NCBI RefSeq assembly: GCF_014201615.1
Contig: NZ_JACHEU010000001.1
Location: 1,259,631-1,323,630 of the forward strand
DNA from: Aquamicrobium lusatiense
GTDB taxonomy: Bacteria; Pseudomonadota; Alphaproteobacteria; Rhizobiales; Rhizobiaceae
Direction of reading: 5' to 3'
DNA: 64,000 nt
Positions 27,001-35,026 of this stretch are shown in pieces. The notes under the pieces are model-generated. The model was not told the DNA's origin. It searched no databases and saw only the letters and a program-made list of their open reading frames with translations. Position 1 is the first letter of the stretch; every line of letters starts with the position of its first letter. The translations under genes were made by a program, and so were the position numbers.

Positions 27001-27609
27001 GGCGGTTGCAAGCTGCGGACCCTGCTGGAGGGCCAGCGTGCGCGGATCCTGACCGATCAGCGACATCATGGCGATGTCCTGCAACTGCTGACCAGCGTTG
27101 AACCCCGCAGCGCGCTTTGCCTCGGCCGATATCGTGTTGGAGTTCGCAGCCTGCACTCGACGGCTGGCAGCCTCGGCGGCGACGAGATCATTTGCCTGAC
27201 GGGCAATCTGAATGTTCGCGCGCTCGACAGCAGCCGCGAGCGACATCTGCCCCTTGGCTGCGAGATCGGATGCATTGGCGGTCAGGCCGAGACGCTGATT
27301 CATGCCGACAAGGATGCGCTCAGCACCTTCGGCACTGATCTTGCCACTTTCCAGCCCGCGATTGAGTTGCCTCAAGCCCTGCTCGAAACGCTGCTGTGAT
27401 GCATATCCCTCGACATACTGACGCGAGAGCCGCGCCAGCACATCTCCACTGGTGCTGATCTTTGCAGATGTGTCGACGACAGCCGCACCCGCTTCGCGCG
27501 ACGAAGCTGCCATGGCCTTATCGGCGGCAACCTTGTCCTGTGCACCAGCGGTATATTTTGAGGCATCGACGGCAGGCTGCACAATCAGCGATGAAATCTG
27601 TGTGACCAA
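24079..27609 (-). CDS. Tail tape measure protein with embedded SLT muramidase domain
   Basis: 1176 residues from the TTG at 27609, chosen because GGAG lies 7-8 bases upstream; the ORF start at 27672 would overlap the chaperone by 49 bp. The N-terminal half is helical and Ala/Gln-rich. The TMP signature NAGQQLQDIAMMSLIGQDPR is followed by hydrophobic segments (GLTALGAGLASVFS, TVGFTAATAATIQW). Around residue 890-1010 lies a lysozyme-like transglycosylase domain (YAAAIRSIESAGNGGYSALG, then ALGAYGMMQ), with the Glu of the IESAG segment as putative acid. The protein sets tail length and probably opens the cell wall during DNA entry. Confidence 0.9.
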   Translation of the reverse strand: MVTQISSLIVQPAVDASKYTAGAQDKVAADKAMAASSREAGAAVVDTSAKISTSGDVLARLSRQYVEGYASQQRFEQGLRQLNRGLESGKISAEGAERILVGMNQRLGLTANASDLAAKGQMSLAAAVERANIQIARQANDLVAAEAASRRVQAANSNTISAEAKRAAGFNAGQQLQDIAMMSLIGQDPRTLALQQGPQLATAIQQGGGLTALGAGLASVFSMTTLLTVGFTAATAATIQWAMKGKDGAKSLDDALKAHSESLRLLKDQYGELGEAAKTAGNAGGMAFTGATSRDAQTLIQAQIRERSGPFLDTLGGTGWVKGFFGNGGGIEALRNLSGDQKQFAAPMAALIESAKSGKTDLAAFNEEVERLFERALGKTDNPARLRATADAVQLLGANAFEVSGKFAPFADAINRLRVEAADGKPNLSAFNTEIERLGQQKGLRKLADEAILAGKEIVSLADKAKALEEILRRIDREETRPGLADRRALGAYVNRRAADLGTLNDQFAAEQQMARARSNAERLAAIEAQVRSRAREDGDTGGGLQARVDRALAEERTRQEVEARDAAIQRAQSIERSLQQQRLELDLIGKTGGEQAKLRFEFERMQELREQAARTGAPIDQKEVALIRAAAAEMARYADALALAKLGSDLQFERDQLARTPLDQQVASQLRGIGQAVDLDGEAAREIRINAILKQRVGIWNEIRDTGMDAIDQLVSSASRGFDDIGETFEGIASDITRQILQLSVANPLKNAIYGAGLPTLDDIGGAGGFLGTLLGQTANPASGFQSVGAMTVNAGSVMLTGSIDMNAGADILDRLFSSGKMGGEYQPTSTMSSYAAAIRSIESAGNGGYSALGPLLSNGNQALGAYGMMQSNLPSWSMEALGRRVSRAEFMASPSIQDAIFENKFGSYISKYGNPQDAASTWFTGRPLASGKNAVDVLGTSGAAYVDKFNRALGAATGGATDFSKGLQAGLGDIGKGMGDLWKGLGSFLQSPTGGGSLWFQGLSSMFGGISGAMNHMLSISPAATGNILSGSWGLYDRGGYTGDGDKYQVAGLAHRGEFYFSKEATANLGVDYLSSLHEAGRRGRGLASGGFAGGPVPTPSRIGSDRGMVVNVIDQREAGAPEVEQRETVGADGTRQLDILIRRTTQDEVGRPSAATNRQLRGAYGLSNQVVRR

Positions 27610-27623
27610 TGGATTTCTCCGGC

Positions 27624-27998
27624 TTATTCGTCGGTCTTTTGAGACTGGGAGCGCGCCACATGCTCCAGCCACTCATCATCCAGCGCCGTCACGAACGCGA
27701 GGAACCGCTCGAACGCCTCGCCCTCGATGCCGTAGCGCCGGGCATATCCGTCCAGCGCCATGAAGCTGATCGGCGTTTCCCCGCCGAATGCGCCATATTG
27801 GCGATCGAAACGCAGCACCTGCCACGCCCGCAGGTAAAAGGCGTGCCATGCTTCCGGCTCGGCACCGGCAGGCGGCTTTTCAACCGCCCGCTCCAGCCAC
27901 TTCTCGCCCGGATAGGCCCTGATGAGTTCTTCGATCCACTCTTCGTGCTCTGGCGCCTTCCTGCTTATTTGCCAGCGGAAGGCGCTTCGGAGTTTTTT
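27624..27998 (-). CDS. Tail assembly chaperone, frameshift-only C-terminal part (lambda T-like)
   Basis: This frame has no good start of its own near its beginning. It continues the upstream chaperone after a -1 slip at 27992-27998, adding about 122 residues (LRSAFRWQISRKAPEHEEW onward to the stop at 27624). The extension is helical and charged (WIEELIRAYPGEKWLERAVE). In lambda the G-T fusion recruits the tail tube subunits to the tape measure. The fused product would be about 267 residues. It lies immediately before the tape measure gene. Confidence 0.78.
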   Translation of the reverse strand, partial: KKLRSAFRWQISRKAPEHEEWIEELIRAYPGEKWLERAVEKPPAGAEPEAWHAFYLRAWQVLRFDRQYGAFGGETPISFMALDGYARRYGIEGEAFERFLAFVTALDDEWLEHVARSQSQKTDE

Positions 27999-28426
27999 GT
28001 GGCATCCGACACGAACTCGACCTGACGTTTGCCGACACGGCCGGCGCACCAGTAGATCATCGTGCGCAGCACGCGGTGCTCTTCGGCGGCAAGGATCGTC
28101 TTCACGGCCTGGGCCGAATACTCGATATCGAAGCCCTTCCAGCCCAGCAGCAGGTGCTCGACGGCAAGCTGACCCTCAATGCGGGCTGCGACCTCAGGCG
28201 GCACCTTGTCGTCGGGATAGTCCTTTTTCATGTCTTCGAGCGCCGTCTGGCGCGCGGTGACATAGGGCGGATAGTTGGTCGACCGAACGTGGAATGACAC
28301 GCCGGGCAGCGGCATCATGTCCAGCGGCTTATCCGGATTGAGGCCGGGCCATTCCTTCGGCTCGATCCACTCGCCTTCGCGTTCTTTGGTCAGGTCAGCC
28401 GCAAGGCTGCCGAGCTTGATCGTCAT
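27965..28426 (-). CDS. Tail assembly chaperone (lambda G-like)
   Basis: 153 residues (MTIKLGSLAADLTKEREGEW...). It includes a conserved-looking middle PPYVTARQTALEDMKKDYPD and a helical C-terminal part with LRTMIYWCAGRVGKRQVEFV. It occupies the gene G position between the tail tube and the tape measure. Near its end the codons ACA AAA AAC create the slippery heptamer A-AAA-AAC; ribosomes that do not slip finish this short form. The chaperones are needed for assembly but are absent from virions. Confidence 0.82.
   Translation of the reverse strand: MTIKLGSLAADLTKEREGEWIEPKEWPGLNPDKPLDMMPLPGVSFHVRSTNYPPYVTARQTALEDMKKDYPDDKVPPEVAARIEGQLAVEHLLLGWKGFDIEYSAQAVKTILAAEEHRVLRTMIYWCAGRVGKRQVEFVSDATKNSEAPSAGK
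27992..27998 (-). promoter_or_regulatory. -1 ribosomal frameshift slippery heptamer AAAAAAC
   Basis: On the minus strand the heptamer A-AAA-AAC is in the correct zero-frame register (ACA AAA AAC) 10 codons before the short-form stop. Slipping back one base enters the 27624 frame, which is open through to 27624. This is the canonical X-XXY-YYZ arrangement of siphophage chaperone genes. Confidence 0.82.
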
Positions 28427-28495
28427 GGGGATTTCCTTTGTCGGGATTGGTGGCCGGAGCGCCCCGACAAGCGCCCCGGCCGATCTGCGCAGATA

Positions 28496-28768
28496 TCAGT
28501 CCTGCGACTGATCAGATGCCGTGTCGGCGGCAAGCAAGGCGGCGGGCGCATCGTCAGTGATCCCAACAATTCCGGCTTTCTCCGCCTTGCCCTCATCGCG
28601 CATGCGTCGGGCAAATTCTGCCGGAACCGGCGATGACAGGATGCCGGCCCGGAAGGCGACGGCGTTTTCGTTGCCGATGCCCCACGGATCGCCCCGGAAA
28701 TCGGTCAGCGGCAGGATGGATTCGGGACCGGCATCTTCCGGCCGGGCGGATTTGCTGCGCTTTGCCAT
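28496..28768 (-). CDS. Hypothetical protein between tail tube and chaperone
   Basis: 90 residues, beginning MAKRSKSARPEDAGPESILP and ending in an Ala/Asp-rich tail. The middle (NENAVAFRAGILSSPVPAEF, then ARRMRDEGKAEKAG) is polar and helical. No domain recognised. It lies 2 bp after the tail tube gene and 69 bp before the chaperone, so it belongs to the tail operon. A virion or assembly role is only positional inference. Confidence 0.65.
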   Translation of the reverse strand: MAKRSKSARPEDAGPESILPLTDFRGDPWGIGNENAVAFRAGILSSPVPAEFARRMRDEGKAEKAGIVGITDDAPAALLAADTASDQSQD

Positions 28769-28770
28769 GA

Positions 28771-29709
28771 TCAGCCATCCGTTTTTGTGATGGACATGGA
28801 AGCCGCGCTGGTCGGATCGAAGAATGCCTGGAACGGCACTTCCAGAACGACAGGCTGACCATTGCCCGGAGCGGCCGGGCCGCCATCGTTGAATTTCACC
28901 TTCGGAATGGCGAAGGCATATTTGTTGCCCACCGGATCGACCATGTCGAAACCGATGGTCACATCTTCGTGGTTCAGGATCGCGGTGTAGGCCGACAGAT
29001 CCTCGAACAGCACGGTCATGTTGCCAGTCGCTTCGAACCGGCCGAGACCGTGGCCATAGGCATCATACTGGCCGACGACATCGACCTGATAGATGTTGTT
29101 GTTGATGCGCAGCGACAGCGCCTGCACCTTGGGCGACGAGACCATGGCTGCCGACTGGATCGACAGGTTCGCCACATTGAGGCCGGCGTTGAAGTCTTCG
29201 GTGGTGGTCGCGGCCGCATAAGTGGCGCCGGCAATGATCGCCGTGGTCGGCGTCGGACTGCCGATGCCCATGATGCCCCACGTCGCCTGCACAGGCTGGC
29301 GCGAGCGCAGGTTGAGGTCGAGCGTGTTCCAGCGGCAACCGCGATAGCGGACATAGCTGTCGGTCGCACCCTGCTCGTATGTCATTTCGAGGGTGCCGGC
29401 CTTGTGGGTGACGCCGTTTTTCAGCACACCGCCCGTGAACTCGGAGCACAGCACACGCTCAAGCCACCTGTCATAGGTGCCGTACGAAAACCGGGTTTCG
29501 ATCGATCCGCTCACATTGCGGCCGACATCGGTGATGCCGGGCACGTTGCGATCAGCGCGGACCTCATCGGAGATATCCACCTGCTTGGACAGGCGCACGC
29601 TGGCCGTGCGATAGCGCATGATCTGGAATGCAGGCGTTGCGGGGATCGTGCCGATTGTGGCTTCCGACACATCGGCAAGCCGTACCTGTGAACCATCAGC
29701 AAAGCTCAT
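28771..29709 (-). CDS. Major tail tube protein
   Basis: 312 residues, starting MSFADGSQVRLADVSEATIG. The protein is dominated by beta strands with conserved-looking GSIETRFSYGTYDRWLERVL and a middle with repeated hydrophobic/Thr alternation (IIAGATYAAATTTEDF). The C-terminus is KNEL-free and rich in Ser/Ala. Its size and position, after the tail terminator and before the chaperones, match the tail tube protein family of long-tailed phages. It polymerises around the tape measure. Confidence 0.82.
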   Translation of the reverse strand: MSFADGSQVRLADVSEATIGTIPATPAFQIMRYRTASVRLSKQVDISDEVRADRNVPGITDVGRNVSGSIETRFSYGTYDRWLERVLCSEFTGGVLKNGVTHKAGTLEMTYEQGATDSYVRYRGCRWNTLDLNLRSRQPVQATWGIMGIGSPTPTTAIIAGATYAAATTTEDFNAGLNVANLSIQSAAMVSSPKVQALSLRINNNIYQVDVVGQYDAYGHGLGRFEATGNMTVLFEDLSAYTAILNHEDVTIGFDMVDPVGNKYAFAIPKVKFNDGGPAAPGNGQPVVLEVPFQAFFDPTSAASMSITKTDG

Positions 29710-29752
29710 GGCGCTTCTCCTTCAGTTTGTGGAATGGACGGCAGTGCCGCGT

Positions 29753-30184
29753 TCAGGCCGAGGTGATGTCGCGCCGCGTCCACGCGATGGTGGCCGTGAT
29801 CGCGAAGTAATTGGGAAAATCCCGACCCGGATCACCGGCGCCGATGGACATTTCCGGCATGAAGATGTTGTTCACCGGCTTTTCGCGGAAGAGATTGAGC
29901 AGCGTGTTTGCATGGGCGCGAGCATCCGCCGATCCGGTGCCGCTCGGCACCATCACATGCAGATAAACCGCCCCTGTTTCTTCCCAGACGTTCGCACCGG
30001 GAGCGCCCATGGTGTCCTGATTGTAGCTGTCGCCGTAGATCTCGACATAGACCCATGCCGGCGTGTTTTCGTCGAGCAGGTTCTGGACGAAATCATTTTC
30101 GTATCGCACAGGCAGCGCACCAGTGCCGGCGGCATATGTGTCGAGAACGCCCTTGAAGGCGGCAAATGCAGAAGGACTGGACAT
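29753..30184 (-). CDS. Tail terminator / tail completion protein
   Basis: 143 residues. The segment TPAWVYVEIYGDSYNQDTMG and the later SIGAGDPGRDFPNYFAITAT resemble phage tail-terminator-like proteins (lambda U-type fold). The gene lies between the neck protein and the tail tube, the usual place. Its start overlaps the upstream stop as TGATG. The terminator ring caps the tail tube at the head-proximal end and sets the joining surface. Confidence 0.72.
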   Translation of the reverse strand: MSSPSAFAAFKGVLDTYAAGTGALPVRYENDFVQNLLDENTPAWVYVEIYGDSYNQDTMGAPGANVWEETGAVYLHVMVPSGTGSADARAHANTLLNLFREKPVNNIFMPEMSIGAGDPGRDFPNYFAITATIAWTRRDITSA

Positions 30185-30885
30185 CAGGTGGCGCTGTTGA
30201 TGACGATTGCGGGATAGGTGAGCGGCTGGCCGGTTGCGGTATCCTTGCGGCTGGCAAGCGTTGCACGACCAGCACGGAATGTGCTGGAGCGGTCGTTCTG
30301 GGCTGCGGCACGGATCCTGACATTGCCCTTCAGGATGTACGGGATTTCCGGATGGACGCCCGATCCGATGTTGAGAAACCGGGTTTCGGCGCGGAATACG
30401 CCGTTGAAGCGCGCATTCAGCATTCGCTTCGTGCCATCAAACACATAGCGCTTCGGCTTTTTCAGAAGACCGGTTTCCGCCTTGCGGGTATAGGGCTGGA
30501 AGTTGGCGATGATGACCTCGGCACCGGCAGCAATAGCCCGGTAATCGGTCACAATGCGTCCCGAGCTGATAACGATGAAGGATGACGCGAAGCGGCCGGA
30601 CCTGCGCGGTGAGCGCTTCTGCAGTTCGTCGAGCGCAAAACGGATGACCAGTGGCCAGTTCGTGAATTCATAAAGAATCTGGCCCGGGGCCCGAAAGGCC
30701 ACCTCCGGCGCACCATGAACGCCGTTGACGTAGCGCTCATAGACCGGCGATGCGACCCCTTCGGCAATGACCCGTCGCAGTTCCTGACGGGCAAAGGCTG
30801 CCACGGCCTGATCGATCTCCTCCGGCTCCATTCCGGCGGTCGCAACGCGCAGGTCGCGCTCGAAGAAGTCGAAGCCCGAAGCCAT
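30184..30885 (-). CDS. Neck / head-tail joining protein
   Basis: 233 residues from the ATG at 30885, which overlaps the preceding stop as TGATG. The longer frame up to 31047 lies in the previous gene. The N-terminus MASGFDFFERDLRVATAGME is helical, and the body contains LDELQKRSPRRSGRFASSFI, which is similar in style to HK97 gp10-type proteins (R-S-G-x-L-x-x-S region). The C-terminal part is beta-rich. Probable neck or tail-completion component. Confidence 0.68.
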   Translation of the reverse strand: MASGFDFFERDLRVATAGMEPEEIDQAVAAFARQELRRVIAEGVASPVYERYVNGVHGAPEVAFRAPGQILYEFTNWPLVIRFALDELQKRSPRRSGRFASSFIVISSGRIVTDYRAIAAGAEVIIANFQPYTRKAETGLLKKPKRYVFDGTKRMLNARFNGVFRAETRFLNIGSGVHPEIPYILKGNVRIRAAAQNDRSSTFRAGRATLASRKDTATGQPLTYPAIVINSAT

Positions 30886-31262
30886 CAGCCGGCCACCGTC
30901 AGATTGACGCGAACCACGACACCATTGATGGCAATCGGATCCGCGAACATGATCTGCCGAACCTTGCCCTTCACGACGAGAAAGTCGTTCGGACGCGGAA
31001 TACGAGGATCGACAGCGCCGGGCGCAACAACATGACCGGCGGGCCATCCTGCGGCGAGAATTTGCGTCATGGAAATCACCGCCTTCGAAAAGGCCTGCGT
31101 TGCGGTCCCGACGATCTCGTCGCCACGAAGGCCGCGCACAGAGGCCCGAACCGTCACATCTTTGTCAGTCGGCGGATTGCCATCTTTGCGGCGCAGGGTG
31201 CAGTCCTCGCCATGCTCGGCCAGCTGCCTATCGAGCGAGGCAATAGCGGCCTCCGGCGTCAT
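30885..31262 (-). CDS. Head closure protein-like
   Basis: 125 residues with an ATGA overlap to the connector gene upstream. It has a helical N-terminus (AIASLDRQLAEHGEDCTLRR) and then a beta-barrel-type pattern ending VVVRVNLTVAG, like siphophage head-closure (stopper) proteins. Position between the connector and the neck protein supports this. No signature motif makes it certain. Confidence 0.66.
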   Translation of the reverse strand: MTPEAAIASLDRQLAEHGEDCTLRRKDGNPPTDKDVTVRASVRGLRGDEIVGTATQAFSKAVISMTQILAAGWPAGHVVAPGAVDPRIPRPNDFLVVKGKVRQIMFADPIAINGVVVRVNLTVAG

Positions 31263-31870
31263 GAATACACCCGCAGTGTTGAGAGCAGCCGCTCGCAGGT
31301 TCGCTCGATAACCTTCGAGGCCACCTCCGAGAGCGTGAACTCTTTGCGCCCAACGCCCTCGACCTCATCGACCTTCAGATAGAGACTTTCGACCTGCAAT
31401 GATCGCAGGTGCTGGACAGACAGGATAATGGCCTGCCGGGCGCGCTCTGGCACAGCGCCGGTCTGTTGCTCACCAGCCGCCGCACCACTGGTGCCGTTGT
31501 AACCGGCCTTGTAGCGGATGCGGTGCCGATTGCTGGTCACCCATCCAGCGCCGTGAGCGACGACAATGCAATCACCTTCCTGCCGATAAGTGGATGGGTC
31601 AACGACCTGTTCCCCACCATCGCAGTCGATCGCGGTAACGTTCTCGATCTTTATGATTGGCCGGCACGGCAACGTTGTTCGACGACACCCGATCCAGTCC
31701 GTCCATTCGATGGTCTGCACCCCGAGGGCGCGGCCAAGCCATCCTGACGGACCATCGATCTCTTCCGTCACAGCGGCAATAAGTGCCGCTTCAGCGGCGT
31801 CGCCCACCGCAACGCCCGCAATATCGGCGGGCGTCACTATGGGCTGCGGCGGAACGACGACGCGCAGCAT
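31259..31870 (-). CDS. Head-tail connector (phiE125 gp8 / gp6-like)
   Basis: 203 residues, starting MLRVVVPPQPIVTPADIAGV. It shows the pattern of the phiE125 gp8 family: an N-terminal helix bundle, a central beta region (PCRPIIKIENVTAIDCDGGE), a YKAGY segment, and a C-terminal helix AIILSVQHLRSLQVESLY. Such proteins form the adaptor ring under the portal. The neighbours (capsid upstream, closure protein downstream) agree. Confidence 0.75.
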   Translation of the reverse strand: MLRVVVPPQPIVTPADIAGVAVGDAAEAALIAAVTEEIDGPSGWLGRALGVQTIEWTDWIGCRRTTLPCRPIIKIENVTAIDCDGGEQVVDPSTYRQEGDCIVVAHGAGWVTSNRHRIRYKAGYNGTSGAAAGEQQTGAVPERARQAIILSVQHLRSLQVESLYLKVDEVEGVGRKEFTLSEVASKVIERTCERLLSTLRVYS

Positions 31871-31873
31871 GAC

Positions 31874-32170
31874 TTATTTGCCGTCTTTCTTCGCCGCCTC
31901 ATCAGCGGCCTTCTTGTCGGCCTCGGCTTTCGCCTTGGCGGCTGCTTCTTCCTCAGCGCGATGCTGCTTCGCCGCCTCATCAGCGGCCTTTTCCGATGCT
32001 GTTTCGGCGGCAACTGCCGCATCGAGCGCTTCAGGGGGCAGGCAAGCAGCCGTGATCAGGCGGCGGGCCTGTTCGGGATTGGGAGCCGGGTCGAACAGGT
32101 CGCCCTTTGCGAGACGCTTGCCGTTGCGGATGTCGATGCATGCGGCAAGCACGGTAAGTGCTTTGCTCAT
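31874..32170 (-). CDS. Small Ala/Lys-rich protein of the head module
   Basis: 98 residues. The first half begins MSKALTVLAACIDIRNGKRL and looks folded. The second half is an Ala/Lys/Glu-rich helix (EEEAAAKAKAEADKKAADEA) ending in KKDGK, of low complexity. It is 3 bp upstream of the connector gene and 71 bp after the decoration-like gene. Small proteins at this spot are often hypothetical. It may be a capsid-associated factor. Confidence 0.6.
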   Translation of the reverse strand: MSKALTVLAACIDIRNGKRLAKGDLFDPAPNPEQARRLITAACLPPEALDAAVAAETASEKAADEAAKQHRAEEEAAAKAKAEADKKAADEAAKKDGK

Positions 32171-32241
32171 GGGATTGCTCCAGATTTCGGATTGGGAGAA
32201 TGCCCGGCCTTCAATCAGCCGGGCGTCAACGAAACGCAGGA

Positions 32242-32673
32242 TCAGACAGCCGGCCAGTACCGGGAGTGCCCCTTGATGACTTCGGCCGCAATGGGCGTGC
32301 CCGTGCCATGGGTGCCGCTGAAGTCGGCGGTCAGCTTCAGGTAGCGCTTGCCGCCGACATATCCGACCTTGGTGATGTCGGCTGCGGCATGTGCCGCGAC
32401 AAGGCTCTTGACGATACCGTCAGCACCGACGCCATCGACACCCTGGACATCCGCATCGGTGACGGCGGTGTAGGTGATGTCGTCATCGGAATGGGTAAGC
32501 TTGAACTCGACCTTGTTCGCACTGGTGAAGGTGATGCCGCCGACGCCCACATGGATCGCGACGACCGCGGATTCGAATCCGAGCAGATCCACGCCAACAG
32601 CGGTGTTGTCGGCATCATAGACTGCGGCGGGAATGGCGACCACGGCCGCCAGGCTGTTCACGAGGTCGCGCAT
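32242..32673 (-). CDS. Head decoration / minor capsid-like protein
   Basis: 143 residues, almost entirely beta-type with Ala, Val and Asp: VVAIPAAVYDADNTAVGVDL, FKLTHSDDDITYTAVTDADV. It follows the major capsid gene by 74 bp. This pattern is common in proteins annotated as phage capsid-associated or decoration proteins in alphaproteobacterial siphophages. Assignment is positional with weak sequence support. Confidence 0.6.
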   Translation of the reverse strand: MRDLVNSLAAVVAIPAAVYDADNTAVGVDLLGFESAVVAIHVGVGGITFTSANKVEFKLTHSDDDITYTAVTDADVQGVDGVGADGIVKSLVAAHAAADITKVGYVGGKRYLKLTADFSGTHGTGTPIAAEVIKGHSRYWPAV

Positions 32674-32747
32674 GGCGATCTCCTTTCATGTGTGAGTTGA
32701 AATGAACGGGGCGAGCCGGCCGGAGCCGGCCCGTTGCGTGCAGCCGA

Positions 32748-34040
32748 TCAGCCCGGGACGTCGAGCGCGACGAACGGCGAGACTTCGTAGCCGTTCTCTT
32801 CCTTGAACGGTGCATGCATCCACGGAGCGCCATCGACGTTCCAGAAGATCTTGATGACCGTTTTGTTGGAGGTGAACTTGACATGCTCGGAGGCGGCGAC
32901 GAACGGCCCGGAGCCATCCTTGATCAGGTAGTAGCTCCAGTCGGCAAGCAGGATATCGCCCTTGCTGCCGAGGGCGGGCGCACGGTTGTTCCACCGCACC
33001 GGATAGCCAAGCAACGTTCCGGCAAAGCCGTCGCGGGCGTTGGCAATCCAGATGTAGTTTCCGTTCTCATCCTTCAGCTTGGCGATCTGCGGCAGGGCAC
33101 CCTGCGGGATCGACCAGACCGGCGAGCCACCGCGCATGAGCAGGACGGCAACCATATTCACCAGATCGGTGTAGGTAACCTGATTGGCCGTCACGCGATT
33201 GACGCCCTTGAGAACGGGCGCATTGAGCGCTCCCAGCGGCTGCCCCTTGCCAGTGCCGCGCAGGAACGCATAGTCCTCAGCCGCCGAGACACCGCCGCGC
33301 ATCAGATTCTCAAGGAATGATGCGGAAGCCTGCCAGTTGCGCAGCAGCTTGTCGGTGACCGTCACGAAGCCTGCGATTTCGTGCGGCACAAGCGAAATAC
33401 CGCGCAGCTCAGCATCAGTTTCGGGCTTCTCGCCGCCTTCCTCGATCCATGCGAAGGTCATGCCGCCGAAGACATTGCCGGGATTATCGCCACTCTGGTC
33501 GAGTGCTGGCATGGTAATACCGGCATCAGGCGGCGATCCTGCCGGAATAACGCTGGCACGCGGTCGCACCAGCGCGTCCTGAGGTGACACGCTCATAATG
33601 GTGGAACGGAACTGGGTCGGCACCATGAAGCCGCCCTGCGTGTCATTATCCATGCGCATTTCGGAGCGCAGGCCGTTTTCATCGGTTTCGGCGCCAACAC
33701 CCTCGACGAAGCTCAGGCGCTGATCGTTCTGATTGAAGCGCACCGCGCTCAGGAACTCACCGATGCTCTCAAATTCGCGAGGTGCCGGATCGCCACCGGG
33801 ACGCTGGATGCCTGCGCGGCGGGAGGCAGCGGGAACGATCGCGTCAAGTGCAGCCTCTGAAGCCTCGACGTTCTCCAGCCGCTCGATGCGCTTGTCGAGA
33901 TCATCCTTCGACGCCTTGGCCGCATCGAACGTTTCCTGCTCTTCCGCGGTGAGGTCACGATCCTCGCCCTCGGCCGTTTCGATGATACCGCGCATCTCGG
34001 CAACGAGCTTTGCGCGCTTCTCACGGAGTTGCTTCAGCAT
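32748..34040 (-). CDS. Major capsid protein (HK97 gp5 family)
   Basis: 430 residues. Residues 1-70 form a charged coiled-coil delta domain (MLKQLREKRAKLVAEMRGII, then DDLDKRIERLENVEASE) that serves as internal scaffold and is removed during maturation. The mature fold begins around residue 120, including the motif NDTQGGFMVPTQFRSTIMSV, then VTDKLLRNWQASASFLENLM and DYAFLRGTGKGQPLGALN, all hallmarks of the HK97 capsid family. It is preceded by the S49 protease gene, the presumed maturation enzyme. Confidence 0.93.
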   Translation of the reverse strand: MLKQLREKRAKLVAEMRGIIETAEGEDRDLTAEEQETFDAAKASKDDLDKRIERLENVEASEAALDAIVPAASRRAGIQRPGGDPAPREFESIGEFLSAVRFNQNDQRLSFVEGVGAETDENGLRSEMRMDNDTQGGFMVPTQFRSTIMSVSPQDALVRPRASVIPAGSPPDAGITMPALDQSGDNPGNVFGGMTFAWIEEGGEKPETDAELRGISLVPHEIAGFVTVTDKLLRNWQASASFLENLMRGGVSAAEDYAFLRGTGKGQPLGALNAPVLKGVNRVTANQVTYTDLVNMVAVLLMRGGSPVWSIPQGALPQIAKLKDENGNYIWIANARDGFAGTLLGYPVRWNNRAPALGSKGDILLADWSYYLIKDGSGPFVAASEHVKFTSNKTVIKIFWNVDGAPWMHAPFKEENGYEVSPFVALDVPG

Positions 34041-34135
34041 GGGGTTCTCCTGTTTGCTGAACGCCGGATACGACTTCGCATCGCCCGAGCCGGCCCCCGG
34101 AGCGCGATCTGTTCCGCCAGATGACGGGAAGGTGG

Positions 34136-35026
34136 TTAGAGAGTGAGCGCCCGCTTTTCGCGCTCGGCAGCCAGCTTGCGACGCGGCGCCGTCTGGCCCG
34201 TGAACCGGGCTATGGTTTCGTCGAGAGTGGCGATCCGGTCTGCCATCCCCTGAGCGACAGCTGCCTCTGCGCGGACCATGCGGCCCTGTCCGAATCCATC
34301 ACGCACGGCAGACAGCGTTACGCCACGGTTTCGGGCAACCGCGCGGATGAAGTCGTCATAATAGGAATCCGCCTGTTGCTGGCGGTTCTCGCGCGCTTCG
34401 TCGCTGAGCGGCCCGAACTGGTTGCCCTCAGCCTTGTATTTTCCAGACGAGATAATGGTTTTCTTCACGCCCATCTTTTCGAGTGCGGCGCTGACATCAT
34501 CATGGACGCCAATGACGCCGATCGAGCCAACCTGTGCGGATGAGGTGAGCACGATTTCATCGGCAGCAGATGCGATCCAGTAGGCAGCGCTGGCGGCATA
34601 GCCATTTACATGGGCAATGATCGGCTTCCTGCCCCGAGCCGCAAATATTCGCGATGAAAGCTCGTCTGTTCCGGTGACCACACCGCCGGGGCTCTCCACA
34701 TCCATGATAATGGCCTTCACGCCACTGTCGGCGACGGCCATGTCCAACATCTTGCCGAAGCTTTCCGAACTGGTGCCGCCAGAGATTTCCGACATCATGT
34801 TCATGCGGTTGGCGATGACGCCGCGCAGAGGAAGGATCGCCACGGCGCCCTCCTGTCGCTGCACATCACGCTCGGCCTGACGCGTAATGCGCGCCTCGAC
34901 CTCTTCTGCGGAGAGCTTTTCGCCTGATGCCTGCAAGGCGAGGAACGCAACAATCTGGTCGAGCTTGTCGGGATCGATGGCCCAACACTCGGACGCAACC
35001 GCCAGAAGGATATGAGCATACTTCAT
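34136..35026 (-). CDS. S49-family head maturation protease
   Basis: 296 residues. It is SppA/ClpP-like: MDVESPGGVVTGTDELSSRI, then the nucleophile Ser146 in NGYAASAAYWIASAAD and the putative catalytic Lys in SSGKYKAEGNQFGPLSD (196 or 198). No signal peptide, unlike cellular SppA. Placed between portal and capsid, it processes the capsid delta domain. Starts with an ATGA overlap with the portal stop. Confidence 0.9.
   Translation of the reverse strand: MKYAHILLAVASECWAIDPDKLDQIVAFLALQASGEKLSAEEVEARITRQAERDVQRQEGAVAILPLRGVIANRMNMMSEISGGTSSESFGKMLDMAVADSGVKAIIMDVESPGGVVTGTDELSSRIFAARGRKPIIAHVNGYAASAAYWIASAADEIVLTSSAQVGSIGVIGVHDDVSAALEKMGVKKTIISSGKYKAEGNQFGPLSDEARENRQQQADSYYDDFIRAVARNRGVTLSAVRDGFGQGRMVRAEAAVAQGMADRIATLDETIARFTGQTAPRRKLAAEREKRALTL

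Noticed and set aside
26020..27399. Rightward 459-codon frame opposite the tape measure
   Set aside because: Antisense of a conserved structural gene, no supporting start site.
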